From Podochytrium sp. JEL0797 (lineage: Eukaryota > Chytridiomycota > Chytridiomycetes > Chytridiales > Chytriomycetaceae): a stretch of DNA of 64,000 bases. The notes beneath the pieces were generated by a model. The model saw only the letters and a program-made list of their open reading frames with translations. It did no database searches and had not been told where the DNA came from. This document shows positions 11,564 to 22,344 of this stretch, piece by piece; the stretch's first letter is position 1, and every line of letters starts with the position of its first letter. The stretch spans positions 90,327-154,326 of the forward strand of contig JADGJG010000002.1 of the NCBI GenBank assembly GCA_027596195.1, written 5' to 3'. The position numbers and the translations under genes were made by a program.

Positions 11564-13847
11564 ATGACGCAACATTTCGCAGATCAATTTGAAGCAGAAT
11601 GTGCAACTCTCGGGGCCTGTGAGGCTGCGATCGCCGTCGTCAAGAACGCGTTGAAAGAGCCCAAAGAGAAGGAAAGGAAAAACAAAGTCGTGCTTCAGGG
11701 ACACTGCATCGACGCGAAGGTAAATGGAATAGGACTATCATCGATATTAAATCGGGCTCGATTCAGGCCTTGACCGCTCTCTGCACAGTCCTGTCAAAAG
11801 ACGTGTTGATTTCGTCCCTTTGTCTCTCTGACACGTTCCTCGGCGACGACGGCGCCATATTACTTTCCGGGTATGAAAACAGAATCAAATCAAATCCGCT
11901 CGTTCTTCTCACAAGAACTCCTTTTGCAGCTGTCTCAAAAAAAACACTACCATCACGCACCTCGACCTTCGTGGCAACAACATCCGCTCCGACGGAGCCA
12001 TCGCACTTTCTCAAATGCTCAAAATGAATGGAACCCTCAAAGGCTTGATGCTCGAATGGAACTGTTTGGGCATCTGGGAAACGGGCGTCAAAGCCCTCGC
12101 GGACGCGTTGCTCGTGAACGACGCGTTGGAAATATTGGATTTGAGAAACTGCAAATTGAGTCCGCAGGGAGTGAATATGTTGAGTTTGGGGCTGAAACAA
12201 AATAAGGCGTTGAGAAAATTGGGTGAGAGACGTTGTCACTTTATATTCTTCGAAAAGTGAATTGAAACGAAATCCAGATTTGAGATGGAATAGCGGGGGG
12301 CTCGTTGGTGGCCGCGGCCTCCTCCAATGTATGAAGCACAACCATACAATTACGGAACTCTCACTCGTAGGGAACGAAATCCCCGAAGACCTCCTGCGTG
12401 CCATCGAAGCGTGTGTCGAACGCAACAAATCGCGACACGACGAGACCATGAATTCGAAACTGAAGGCTGATTTTCTCACGTCCACGTTTCAGCAACTCTC
12501 CGAGAGCCATCAGAATACGATTGACCATTTAAACACGAGTCTCGAGATGTCGAAGGAGAATTCGGGAACTGTGACGGGCAAGTTGGCGGCGGTATCGAAA
12601 GAATTGATTGAAACTAGAGAAGGCAAGAAAGCGGTAGAAGAGAGGTTGAGGGAAGCTGAGAAGGAGAAGGAGGAATACGGGAAGGTGATTTCGGGGCTCC
12701 AAAAAGAAATTCTGAACGAAAAAGAGGTTAGTTTGTTTGATGCTTCGTTTTTCTTTTACAAACTAACTCGATACTCAGAAAATTCTACATCTTGAGCATC
12801 GTGGAGCCAAACACGCTTCCTCTTTGGAAGTCAAAATCAAAGACCTCGAAACCACACACACGGAAATGGATCTTAAAATCAGCGTTCTCAAGAAAGACAA
12901 GGGATTCCTCGTGGAAGAGCTGGACAAAGTGAAGCGACGCGAAAAAGACCGGATCGAATTAAACAATGAAAAGATGGAACGCTTGGAACAAATGCAGCAC
13001 CGCAAAATCCTCGAAATTCAGCAAGACAAGGACCGGCAAGTTGTTGAAAAGGCGCGAGAGTTTGAAGACCGTACGCGAGCAATGGAAATGCAGAAGCAAA
13101 AATTGGTGGAGGAAGTGGACCGCGTCAAATCTGAGTTTGTTGCCGAGAAGCACAAGTTGTTGGATCTGGTGAGCCATACAGAAATCAAGATTCGGAACGA
13201 CGAGGTTAGTTAACGGCTGCACGCCAATTAAATTGAGAATTTCTCTCATTCGTTAGAATTTAGTCCAAGCGGCGGCAATCGTTGGAGCACGAGCTAGACT
13301 CCATTCGCTCCTTGAAAGACAAACTCCAAGAAGAATTGTCCACCCAAGTTTCTATTCACTCCTCCTCTCTCCGAGAACATGAATCCGAAGTCAACAATTT
13401 GACCGCCTCACGAAAGACCCTCACTGAGCAGCTATCCAAACTCGAACACAAACACACAAAACTGTCGTCCGAGTTTCACATATTGCAAACTGAAAATTCT
13501 GCAACCCTCAAAACTTGCCGATCGCAAGAAGAAAAGATTCACGCGTTGGAAACGAAATTGGAGCAGGGGCATGAGGAGGTGGCTCACTTGAAACGATCGC
13601 GGGCAAAGGAGCGGGAGAGTCACGAAATTGCGTTGGCCGAAAAGGATGAGATTATTGCAAAATTGAGAGAAGAGATCAAAAAGTAAGTCCTCCATTCTTG
13701 CCATCAACTCGCATTTAAGCTTTATTCCTTAGACTCGAAGCGGAGATGGAGCAAGAGCGCGATGATCAGGAATTGCGAATGAAGGAGATTTCTCTGCAGA
13801 TCACTTCGGTGCTGGCACAGCGACAAAAGTCGCGACGAGCCAAATAA
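11564..13847 (+). CDS. LRRC45: LRRC45-like centrosome protein (leucine-rich repeats plus coiled coil)
   Basis: Seven exons: 11564-11719, 11767-11870, 11930-12222, 12278-12726, 12779-13204, 13264-13682, 13733-13847 (653 aa). In animals LRRC45 links centrioles and supports cilium formation. RNase-inhibitor-type repeats fill roughly residues 60-250 and match LRRC45 closely: LDLRGNNIRSDGA, LEWNCLGIWETG, LDLRNCKLSPQG, LDLRWNSGGLVGGRGLL, GNEIPEDLLRAIE. The remaining 400 residues are almost continuous heptad coiled coil. The start is the first ATG before a helical cap. Presence of this gene fits an organism with centrioles. Confidence 0.88.
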
Positions 13848-13929
13848 ATTACAGATTTAAACTACAAATTATGCTCGATAGCTTCAAAAAGTTTCGGGCT
13901 TTATAGGTCTAATGCACATTCCAAAACAC

Positions 13930-14706
13930 TCAAACAAAGAAATAGGCAGCAACCAAGCACATGGTCACATTCCAAACACCCAAACCAACGCTGGAAGCCC
14001 CGTTAACAGACACTTTGGCAGTCGCAGCCAAGGTGGAACTAGCGGCTAAAGTGGCAGCTGCCGCAGTCGAGGTGGAAGCCGCGCTCGACTTGGTGGAAGC
14101 TGGCGCCGTCGCAGTCGACGAAGAAGGAACAACGTCCAACGAGGAAGAAGGAGCCACGGCCAACGAGGGCGTCTGTTGCGAGCTGGTTTGACCAGCAAGA
14201 TAGTCCGCCACCGTTCCAACATACGTGTACTTCACAGCTTGGCCAAAAAGTGTGTCGGTCGCGCAGCCGAGTTGCAGCGCCGTGACAGAGACTGGGGTGC
14301 CGGAACAGTCGCTGTTGTCCCACAACATGCTTGCGGTACTGCTCACCGAAGTGGAAGTATACATGATCTTCTTCATTGTCGCCAATACATTAACTTGACA
14401 CACGCCCAACGCGGTGACTTGGAAGTCTCCCTGCGCCGTTGGCTCCAAAGGAGGTGGACACGCTGCCCCAGCATCCCCGAAGGACATTGTTACAAGCACT
14501 TGCTGTGTTGGCGGGAAGAATGCGCCCAGGAACCCGGTGAACCCGTTCTGGTCGCAAAAGCCTTGACTGTTTCCTCCAATGAAGCAGTTAGGGGCCGTTG
14601 GCGGCATAGGGGACTCGGGGCAGACGAAATCCGGTACAGTACTGTAGCGGAACGAGAGCGGCTGGGCGCACGTTCCGTTATACGCTACGTTGACGTGGGC
14701 AGACAT
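13930..14706 (-). CDS. Putative GPI-anchored cysteine- and Ser/Thr/Ala-rich surface protein, function unknown
   Basis: One exon, 258 aa. The first 175 residues are globular, with nine cysteines and an early NGT glycosylation site. Then comes a Ser/Thr/Ala-rich stalk (SSTATAPASTKSSAAS...). The C-terminus has a small-residue site (NGASS) followed by a hydrophobic tail, the layout of a GPI-attachment signal. The N-terminus (MSAHVNVAYNGTC) is not a signal peptide. That is odd for a surface protein and is shared with the array genes at 37-57 kb. I do not recognise the family. Confidence 0.7.
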   Translation of the reverse strand: MSAHVNVAYNGTCAQPLSFRYSTVPDFVCPESPMPPTAPNCFIGGNSQGFCDQNGFTGFLGAFFPPTQQVLVTMSFGDAGAACPPPLEPTAQGDFQVTALGVCQVNVLATMKKIMYTSTSVSSTASMLWDNSDCSGTPVSVTALQLGCATDTLFGQAVKYTYVGTVADYLAGQTSSQQTPSLAVAPSSSLDVVPSSSTATAPASTKSSAASTSTAAAATLAASSTLAATAKVSVNGASSVGLGVWNVTMCLVAAYFFV

Positions 14707-14954
14707 ATTTTGATTGCAACTTTTAATTGATACTGTTCATCAAAAATTTCCCCTTTTTAATGGATGGACCGCGCCGGGACAGCGCTTTTTAATCTCCATC
14801 GAGATAAGCCCCCCCCCCCCGTCATTAGAGTGAAAAAGTAATGGCTCTTATCGTCGCTCAGCTGTCATCTGGCTGGGCAGTGGGCGCGCGGTGTTTTGGC
14901 TTTTCTCCCTCTCCCGAAAATCGAATTCCGATATCCTATTAAATTGGGTATTAG

Positions 14955-15446
14955 TTTCTGACAAGCCTCAGTTCAAGCACAATAATGAAGGCGGACTCAT
15001 TGTCGAAATGGAAGGCCCTTTCAACAGGAACGTTGAGCTCGACAACAAACCAGTTCAGAACCACTTCACTTACGGAATCCTCAAGAACGTCGAGTACGTG
15101 TCCAACACCACCAAGGAAGTCCACGACCTGTGTCTTGCCCTCATCATTGGTGGAGACTACTCCCTCGCCATCGAAACCGTCTTGGGATCCCTCAAGGCTT
15201 ACCCCAAGATGGGACTCATCTGGGTCGACGCCCACAGTAACATGAACACCGAGGAATGCACGACCAATGGAAACTTGCAGGGACTATGCCGCCCCATCGC
15301 ATTCGTGTCTGGACTCACCAAGATCATGTCCCCACTTCAGCAAGTGGTTAAAATCCGACTTTAACCTCTCGCGTCTCGTGTACAAAATTTTACGTGGCCA
15401 CAACATCAAGGCTTTATCCATGACGCAGGTGGTGCGGATAAGCCAT
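14955..15446 (+). pseudogene. Broken arginase copy
   Basis: An open stretch reads like the N-terminal half of an arginase: GGDYSLAIETVLGSL, GLIWVDAHSNMNT, FVSGLTKIMSPLQ. The metal-site motifs are altered: GGDHS is GGDYS, and DAHADINT is DAHSNMNT. After a stop near 15364 the similarity resumes in another frame (KILRGHNIKALSMTQVV, up to 15446), with the usual GLRDVDPGE block missing. The C-terminal metal motif is absent. No intact start is visible. An intact arginase gene lies at the right edge of the window. Confidence 0.8.
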
Positions 15447-15597
15447 ACTCTTTCACAACTACAAATAAAGAATAATGGGAATAGTGGATTGAATCGCCAC
15501 CAGCACCCATCAACTGCTTTTTTTTTCGATTTTTCTTTCCGCATTTCGCAAGCCTGACCTCAAGCCCCCCCGCCCCCGCAAGATCTCGCGCGCCTAA

Positions 15598-16518
15598 ATG
15601 CCATGCATACCCACCGAACTCATCCAACTGATCCTCAGCTGGATCCACCCAAAAGAACTCGCACCCCTCCGCCTTGTCTCTCGGCACATCAACACGAGTC
15701 TCACGACCCGCTCGTTCGCCCTCATGAACCTCCGGCGCTTCGCGGGCCCACCACCGCCCGTTATAGCGGGAACGATCAACACCTCCCCAAACGAATACGA
15801 CGTTCTCTTTTTCCACTTCCCGGAGGCGTACCGGTTCGCATACTCGGAGGCGTTTTGGAAACCGCTCACGGGCCTCGATTGGGGCGAAGATGATGTGTTT
15901 TTGGGGACACCGCTCCCACGCGAGGTCGGCCGACTATCAAACCTCGTGCGTTTGAATTTGATTGATTGCGGACTGTGTGGGGAGATTCCGAGGGAACTCA
16001 CACACCTTGTGACGCTTGAGGTGTTGTCGCTGTATGAGAATGAATTCGAGGGAGAGATTCCGGATGAGATTGGACGGCTGGTCAATCTGACCGAGTTGTA
16101 TTTGGGGCGGAATCAGCTCGAAGGAGAGATTCCGGCTGAAATCGGGTGCCTTCGGTTGCTCAAGATTCTGAACCTCGGGCCGAACCTATTGCAAGGCACG
16201 ATCCCACCCGCGATTGGACAACTCACGAACCTGACCGAATTATATCTGGGAAACAATCAACTCAGTGGTGCGATTCCACGCGAGATTCTGTGCTTACCGA
16301 ACGTGTTGGATCTGTTTTTGCATGGGAATGCGTTGTGTGGGAGCATTCCAAGAGAGATTGGGCTGTTGAAGAAGGCGCGGTGTGTGTATTTCGAGGACAA
16401 TCAGTTGAGTGGGGAGATTCCCGTGGAGGTGCTGCAGTTGAAGAAGTTGGAAGATTTGGATTTGAGGAATAATGCGGGACTGACGTGTTCGTTTACGCAT
16501 CCTTTCATTAAGTATTAA
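15598..16518 (+). CDS. F-box-like leucine-rich repeat protein with plant-type LRRs
   Basis: One exon, 306 aa. The first 40 residues (MPCIPTELIQLILSWIHP...LRLVSRHIN) have the pattern of an F-box, which would bind Skp1 in an SCF ligase. Seven or so LRRs of the plant extracellular type follow, each with the G-x-IP element: LCGEIPRELTHLVTLEVL, LEGEIPAEIG, LSGAIPREI, LCGSIPREIG, LSGEIPVEV. There is no signal peptide and no membrane span, so it is probably intracellular. Its 3' end is partly repeated about 200 bp downstream. Confidence 0.8.
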   Translation: MPCIPTELIQLILSWIHPKELAPLRLVSRHINTSLTTRSFALMNLRRFAGPPPPVIAGTINTSPNEYDVLFFHFPEAYRFAYSEAFWKPLTGLDWGEDDVFLGTPLPREVGRLSNLVRLNLIDCGLCGEIPRELTHLVTLEVLSLYENEFEGEIPDEIGRLVNLTELYLGRNQLEGEIPAEIGCLRLLKILNLGPNLLQGTIPPAIGQLTNLTELYLGNNQLSGAIPREILCLPNVLDLFLHGNALCGSIPREIGLLKKARCVYFEDNQLSGEIPVEVLQLKKLEDLDLRNNAGLTCSFTHPFIKY

Positions 16519-16666
16519 ACATTTGAAGTCGATGTTCGAAATTGCGCATCAGAGCCCAGATCGCCGAAGGGTCGTGGCATGAAGAGAGAGGCCTGAAAAC
16601 TGAAAATTTGAAGTCGAGCTGTTTGCAGCGAACCTGTTTTCGAAGGAGGGGAACAGTATTTTTTTG

Positions 16667-16731
16667 GATTTGTGGAATAATGCGGGTTTTGACGAGTTCT
16701 TTTAACGCATCCTTTCATGAAGTATTAAAAA
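16667..16731 (+). repeat. Decayed duplicate of the 3' end of the LRR gene
   Basis: About 60 bp (GGAATAATGCGGG ... ACGCATCCTTTCAT ... AAGTATTAAA) repeats the last coding bases and stop region of the LRR gene at 16460-16520, with small indels. No LRR reading frame remains in front of it. Confidence 0.8.
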
Positions 16732-16808
16732 GTCCATGTTTTGAAGGTGGATCGGCGGCCAATTGATGGCCAAGCGTTTGTGAGAAATTCCCCGAAAATT
16801 CTGCGGTC

Positions 16809-19457
16809 ATGAATTCCATGCAATACGAATCCGGCTCCGACGACGAGTCGGTGTTCCCCACGTTTACGACGGATGCGCACGTGATTGCCCTGCCTCCGCT
16901 CGGTGCAGCCAATGGACAGCGTGGGCCTTCGGGCTTCGACTCGGACGGCGACTCTGGGCAGCCGCCTTTTGACCTTCTCGTCGAAGACGCTTCGGCGGCG
17001 CATCGCAGCAGCGACTCTTTTGGCAGCGACGACTTTGAAGACGACAAAGACAAAGCGAGGCGTCTTTTTGAAACAACAAAAGACAAAGACGACTTGTTGA
17101 CTCGAATCTATCTCTACTTTAAAGAAAAGGGCTTCGTGGCGATAGTCCTGGCGAGAATGTGTCACCTGATGTGCGTGTCTTTCTTAGCATGTCCTTTCTT
17201 AGTGCTTGCTTTCTTTCTTATTGGAACTGCTTCGCGCTTACAAACATCAACAGCATCCTCGCCTTCATGGTGGCATTCTCAACCTTTGCATTCTCGTGCA
17301 TCGATCACTCTCTACTGCACACGCACAAGCGTCTCGAGGATGTGATTGTGCCACAGTGTCTCTCAAAGTATTGTTGACTTCGCCTCCCTTTTCGAAACCT
17401 CACCCCTCCCACTTCTTACAAACACAGACTCAACGGACTCCACACCTTCTTTCTCCTCCTCTTTTCAGTCTGGTGGATCTTCCAACTCGTTCATTTTCTC
17501 GTCTATTCCCTCCCGAAACTGTTGGAAACGAAACTCATTTTCAACCACTTTCTCGATATCCCCGAACGTCTCATGGATACCGTCACTTGGCCCGAAATTG
17601 TATCCAAACTGACGACACTCAACGAAACCCCCTTTTTGGTCCCGAATCCGGACCCGACCCACGATCGCCAAGACTTGATTCATCTCGATGCCCATTCCAT
17701 CGTCACCCGAATCATGCGCAAAGAGAATTACATGATTGCCCTTTTCAACAAGGATGTCTTAAATTTGAAGGCGCCTGGTCTTTTGGGCACCTGGGTCTTT
17801 AAAGGGCCGGCCGTTGTGACCAAGATTGTCGAATGGTGCTTGTACCTGTGTGTTGTTTTGTATGCGTTTGATGAGCAAGGGCAGTTGAGGGAGCGGTTTC
17901 TCAAGGCGCGGTTTCGGAGGAGGTTGATTGTTGGGTGAGTCGAACAAAGCGATTTGATTTGATGTGGCGCGCAGCGGAGCGAAGCGCAACTCAACACTGC
18001 GAGAATAGCGTCGAAAATGGTCGATGCAAGTTATTGACGCGAAGCGTCTCAAGGGATTGAAGAAACGCGTCGACATTTCTGAATAGCGAACGTGACGCGT
18101 TATATATTTCTCCAAACTCACTGACTCTCAATGCGCATGCACACACAAACACACACAGACTCCAAAAACGATTCGAACTCGTGGCTTTCCTCTCCCTCCT
18201 CTTCTCGCCGTTCCTGCTCGCCCTGACACTCCTCCATTTCGTCTTCACAACCACCGAATCGTACCAAACCTCCCCCTCCACCGCCTTCAGCGCTCGCACG
18301 TATACCCCACACGCACGGTGGCTCCTGCGCGACTTTAACGAACTGCCCCACACATTCGAACACCGCTTGAACCAAAGCCACCCACTCGCCGTTTCGTACC
18401 TTGCACAGTTTCGGAACCAGAAAGTGATTGTCGTCGCGCGGCTTGTGAGTTTAGTGTGTGGTAGTTTTGTGGCGGCTCTGGCCCTGTTGGCGGTACTGGA
18501 TGATCAGTTGTTGGTCGAGTTTGAAGTGTCACCTGGGAGGAGTGCGTTGTTTTACGTCACGGTGTTTGGGGCCATTGTGGCAGGTGCACGGGCTATGGTT
18601 CCTGAGGAGACGAAAGTGTTTGAACCGGAGCGGTTGATGCGGGAGGTTGTGGAAGAGATTCACTACCTTCCGGACGGGTGGAAGGGGAAGTTGCATACGG
18701 AGGAGGTGAGATTTTCGCATCCTACCCCTAACCCGATTGTCGATTTCCAATTGAACCAAAATACACACAATAGGTGCGAAACCAATTCTCTGTCCTGTTT
18801 GACCTCAAAATCGTACAACTCTTGCTCGAAATCATCTCCATCCCACTCACCCCGTACCTCCTCTACTCCACCCTCCCCCTCTGCGCTGAATCCATTGTCG
18901 ACTTTTTCGCCACATACACCGTCTCCATGGACCACGTTGGCCTTATTTGCAGTTACTCGGCGTTTGATCTCGCGCGGTACGGGAACCCGCGGTACGGCGT
19001 TCCCACGCTCCATCCCCGCGATGAGGAAAACGAAGGAGGGGAAGTGTATAGCAAGCAGGGGAAGATGGAGCAGAGTTTCTTGTACTTTCAGGCACAGTAT
19101 CCGCAATGGGAGCCGGGGGCAGATGGGGAGCGGTACCTTGAGGCTGTGGGACGGAGTGTTGTGGGTGGGGGTAGGATGAGGGGGGATGCGAGTGTGTTGT
19201 TTGATGGGGGCGCGTTGGGGAGGAGTCGAAGGAATGTCGGGGTGCCGAGTCCGTTGGGGATGCCGAGCCCGTTGGGGGTGCCGAGTTTGCAGAATGGGAG
19301 GGGGAGGGGTGCGTCGAGGGGTGGTGGGGAGTCGAGGTTTGGGGATGAGTCGAGGTTTGGGGGGTCGGAGATGGAGGGTGGGGAGGAGGTGGTGGGGATT
19401 GTGGGGATTTTGGAGGGGTTGTACGAGGCGAGTAGTCGGGCGGGTGGGCGGTTGTGA
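16809..19457 (+). CDS. ATG9: Autophagy lipid scramblase ATG9
   Basis: Five exons: 16809-17170, 17254-17367, 17428-17934, 18159-18705, 18774-19457 (737 aa). ATG9 is the multispanning scramblase on vesicles that seed autophagosomes. Diagnostic blocks are present: DDLLTRIYLYFKEKGF, FSCIDHSLL, DIPERLMDTVTWPEIV, RIMRKENYMIALFNKDVL, LRDFNELPHTFEHRLNQSH, YLAQF, PEETKVFEPERLMREV, HTEEVRNQFSVLFDLKIV and SMDHVGLICSYSAFDL. The acidic N-terminus and a Gly/Ser/Arg-rich C-tail (SPLGMPSPLGVPS) are low complexity. The third intron (224 bp) is the longest. Confidence 0.94.
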
Positions 19458-19562
19458 AATATTATTGTATAGGCATTGTTAAGTATTTGAATGGTTGTTT
19501 TTGACTACCACCCATCTTGGCATGCGCGTTGCCTTTCGAGAGAAAGTTTTGAGCGAGAAAAC

Positions 19563-20541
19563 ATGTCTAAAATTTCGCAGGTTGTCGCTGTGCTCCTCCT
19601 CGCAGCACTTTCAGTGCAAGCCTCTCTGGTTGCCAAAGTGATTGTTCTTGGACGGGATGGCGTGCAGGTCTCGTCTGCCACGTGAGTGCTTTCTTGTCTC
19701 CAATGATGAATTAAACAAATAACACTTCACAGGACCACACTCCCCAAATCGCTCTCCACAACAACTCGCGTCGGCGACGAAGAAATCCTCGGCCTCGGCA
19801 TCGTCGGCGCCTCCGCCAACCAAGTCTTTGCCCACTTCCGCCACTCCTCCCTCCCAACCATCGAAGCCTCCTTCCCCGTCGAAGGATCCACCAAAAAGCA
19901 ACTCAGCATCGACCTCGCAAAGAAATCCACCTTCTCCTACTCCACCTTCCGCCGCTTCCCGGGTACTTACGAACTGTCCCTCGTGTCGCTCGAGTTCCCG
20001 GAGGGCGTGCGTGTCGGGACGGTGGACTTTGATGTGCGTGAGGTTGCGGAGGCGGCCGTGTTGGGGTCTACTGAGGCGTTTGCGGCGCAGAAAGAGATTT
20101 ATCACGTGTTTCGGGAGCAGGAGAAGATGCCGAATGCGATGATTTCGGTGGTGTTTGCGGCGGCGGTGGTGGTGGTGCCGTGGGTCATGTTGATTGCGAT
20201 GGTACCGTCCTCCCGTTTTATCTTTGGAGTACCAAGCGTTTGCGCACTGCATTCTAACCTCCTGTTTTGCGCGTTCTCATAATAATTCACAGTGGACCAG
20301 CATCGGTGCCAACGTTTCGAACCTCTCCGCCTCCCCCTCCAACCAATTCTGGGGCCCCGCGTTCCTCCTCTCCCTTGCCGCTTCCTGTGCGTTTTTCGTC
20401 GTGTACTGGGTCCAATTGAACCTGTTTGAGCTGTTTGGATACGGAAGCGTGGTGTGGAGTGTGATGGGGTTGTTGGGTCGTCAGGCGTTGGTTTCGCGTG
20501 CGGACGCGAGATTGAAGGACGAAAAGGTGAAGGGGATGTGA
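19563..20541 (+). CDS. SWP1: Oligosaccharyltransferase subunit SWP1/ribophorin II
   Basis: Three exons: 19563-19681, 19733-20201, 20293-20541 (278 aa). It is part of the ER complex that transfers N-glycans. A clear signal peptide (MSKISQVVAVLLLAALSVQA) leads a beta-rich lumenal domain. The C-terminus is the ribophorin II signature: FREQEKMPNAMISVVF, then three spans with SIGANVSNL, FFVVYWVQLNLFELF and MGLLGRQAL. It is shorter than animal ribophorin II and similar to fungal Swp1. The in-frame ATG at 19563 is chosen because it places the signal peptide at the end. Confidence 0.9.
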
Positions 20542-20756
20542 CGTGGGTTTACCCAGTTGAATGGTGGTGAGGAAAGTGACTTGGAATGGGAATAAAGTGG
20601 GTCATGGCACCCTCGAATGGAATCGCGAAACAAACCAACTTGCGCATTTCTTGATATCTGATAGATGGAATTGGTCATCCAACACACCTCCAGACTTGTT
20701 CACGCGAAATCGTTTGCACTTTTTTCCTCACTTCGATTTCACACCCACCCAATCGG

Positions 20757-22253
20757 ATGCATTTCCTCCGCACGGCGCGCTGGTTCTCCACTGGCAGGAC
20801 AACTCCACCCGCCGATTCCTCTGCCGCACTAGGCGCCCTGGCAGGACTCCTCGCCAACACAATGGCGCTGGGTGCCAGTGAAACCGCGGCAAGACCCTCC
20901 CCACCGATACCCACCCCGCGTGATCCAAAGCCCTCGTGGTCATCAACTCTCTCCACCGCTCAGCGCGTTGTCGATGCCAACGGCGACCACAAGCTCTCCG
21001 CCACTTCCCTCGTGGGTGCCGACGTGGCTCTCCTCGCGCAAAACATCCGCGGACTCCTCGGCAGCGATCACCCCGTGTTGAAATCCGTGGCCTCCTACTA
21101 CTTTATGGGAACAGGTGGCAAACACATCCGTCCCATGCTTGTCCTCCTCGTTGCCCAGGCATCGTCCGTAACCGTGACTACCAAGCAGGCACCCCCCCTC
21201 TCCGTTAATGCCATCAACGCGCCCGTCTCCTCCCACTGCGACATTCACTTCTCCCCACCCACTACTCCACAAAGCACCCCAAACATCCTCCCCACCCAAC
21301 GCCGCCTCGCCGAAATCACCGAAATGATCCACACCGCCTCCCTCCTACACGACGACGTGATCGACGCGTCCCTCCACCGCCGCGCACAACCCTCCGTGAA
21401 CGCCGAATACGGCAACAAAATGGCCATCCTCGCAGGCGACTTTCTCCTCTCCCGCGCGTCCGTGGCACTCGCGCGGTTGCGCAACTTGGAAGTTGTTGAA
21501 CTCCTGAGTACGGTGATTGCGAATTTGGTCGAAGGCGAGTTTATGCAGTTGAGGAATAGTTCGAAAGCGAGGGATCCGAGTCAAGGGATTGCGGAAGCTA
21601 AAGGGGAGGATGCGGGGGATCTCGTGATTCCGAGGAAATTGGCGCCGTTGAATGCGGTGTCTTATCATCCGTTTGGGGATGAAACCTCGACGGCTCGGTT
21701 CGAGTATTACCTCCTCAAAACGTACATGAAGACAGCGTCGTTGATTGCCAACAGTTGTCGCGCGTCGGCTGTGTTGGGGGGGTGTGATGGTGTGGTGGCG
21801 GATGCGGTGTATCGGTATGGACGCGCGTTGGGGCTGTCGTTTCAGATTGTGGATGATTTGCTCGATTTCACTGTGACGGCCGATGAGATGGGGAAACCCG
21901 TAAATGCGGATTTGAAGTTGGGGATTGCGACGGCGCCGGTGTTGTATGCTGTGGAGGAGTTTGCGGAGTTGGATGCGGTTGTGGAGAGGGGGTTTAAGCA
22001 GGAGGGGGATGCTGCTTTGGTGAGTGGTTTTGTTTTGAGGTTTTACTTGCGGGGTCATGCCAAACTGATTCGACTTGCTTGCTTCAATTAGGCTTTGAAA
22101 CTCGTACACGCGAGTGCTGGAATTGAAAGAACGCGGCAACTCGCCGCCGCTTTCTGCGCCGAGGCTGTGGACGCGCTGCAACCCTTGCCAGATTCGGACG
22201 CCAAACGCGTCTTGATTCAACTTACCGAAGCCGTGCTCACACGGAAACACTAG
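20757..22253 (+). CDS. COQ1: Mitochondrial polyprenyl diphosphate synthase (ubiquinone side chain)
   Basis: Two exons: 20757-22019 and 22092-22253 (474 aa). It extends isoprenyl diphosphates with IPP to make the ubiquinone tail. The N-terminus MHFLRTARWFSTGR looks like a mitochondrial presequence. Catalytic motifs are present: GGKHIRPML (IPP binding), first Asp-rich motif LLHDDVID, GDFLLSRAS, and second Asp-rich motif FQIVDDLLDF. A Pro/Thr-rich insert between the IPP-binding helix and the first Asp motif (about residues 140-175) is typical of fungal Coq1. Confidence 0.93.
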
Positions 22254-22344
22254 AACATTGCATTTTCTATCATGTTATTCTATACTTTGGGGGGGGTGGA
22301 GGATAAGGGCTCATTTATGATGAGGAGGATTCATGGATATGTGT

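Noticed and set aside
15406..16085. Minus-strand frames opposite the LRR gene
   Set aside because: The plus frame has clear LRR periodicity; the antisense frames do not resemble any protein.
22305..22330. G-rich stretch after COQ1 as an element
   Set aside because: Only a short GGGGGG run between a stop and a convergent gene; nothing further supports a function.
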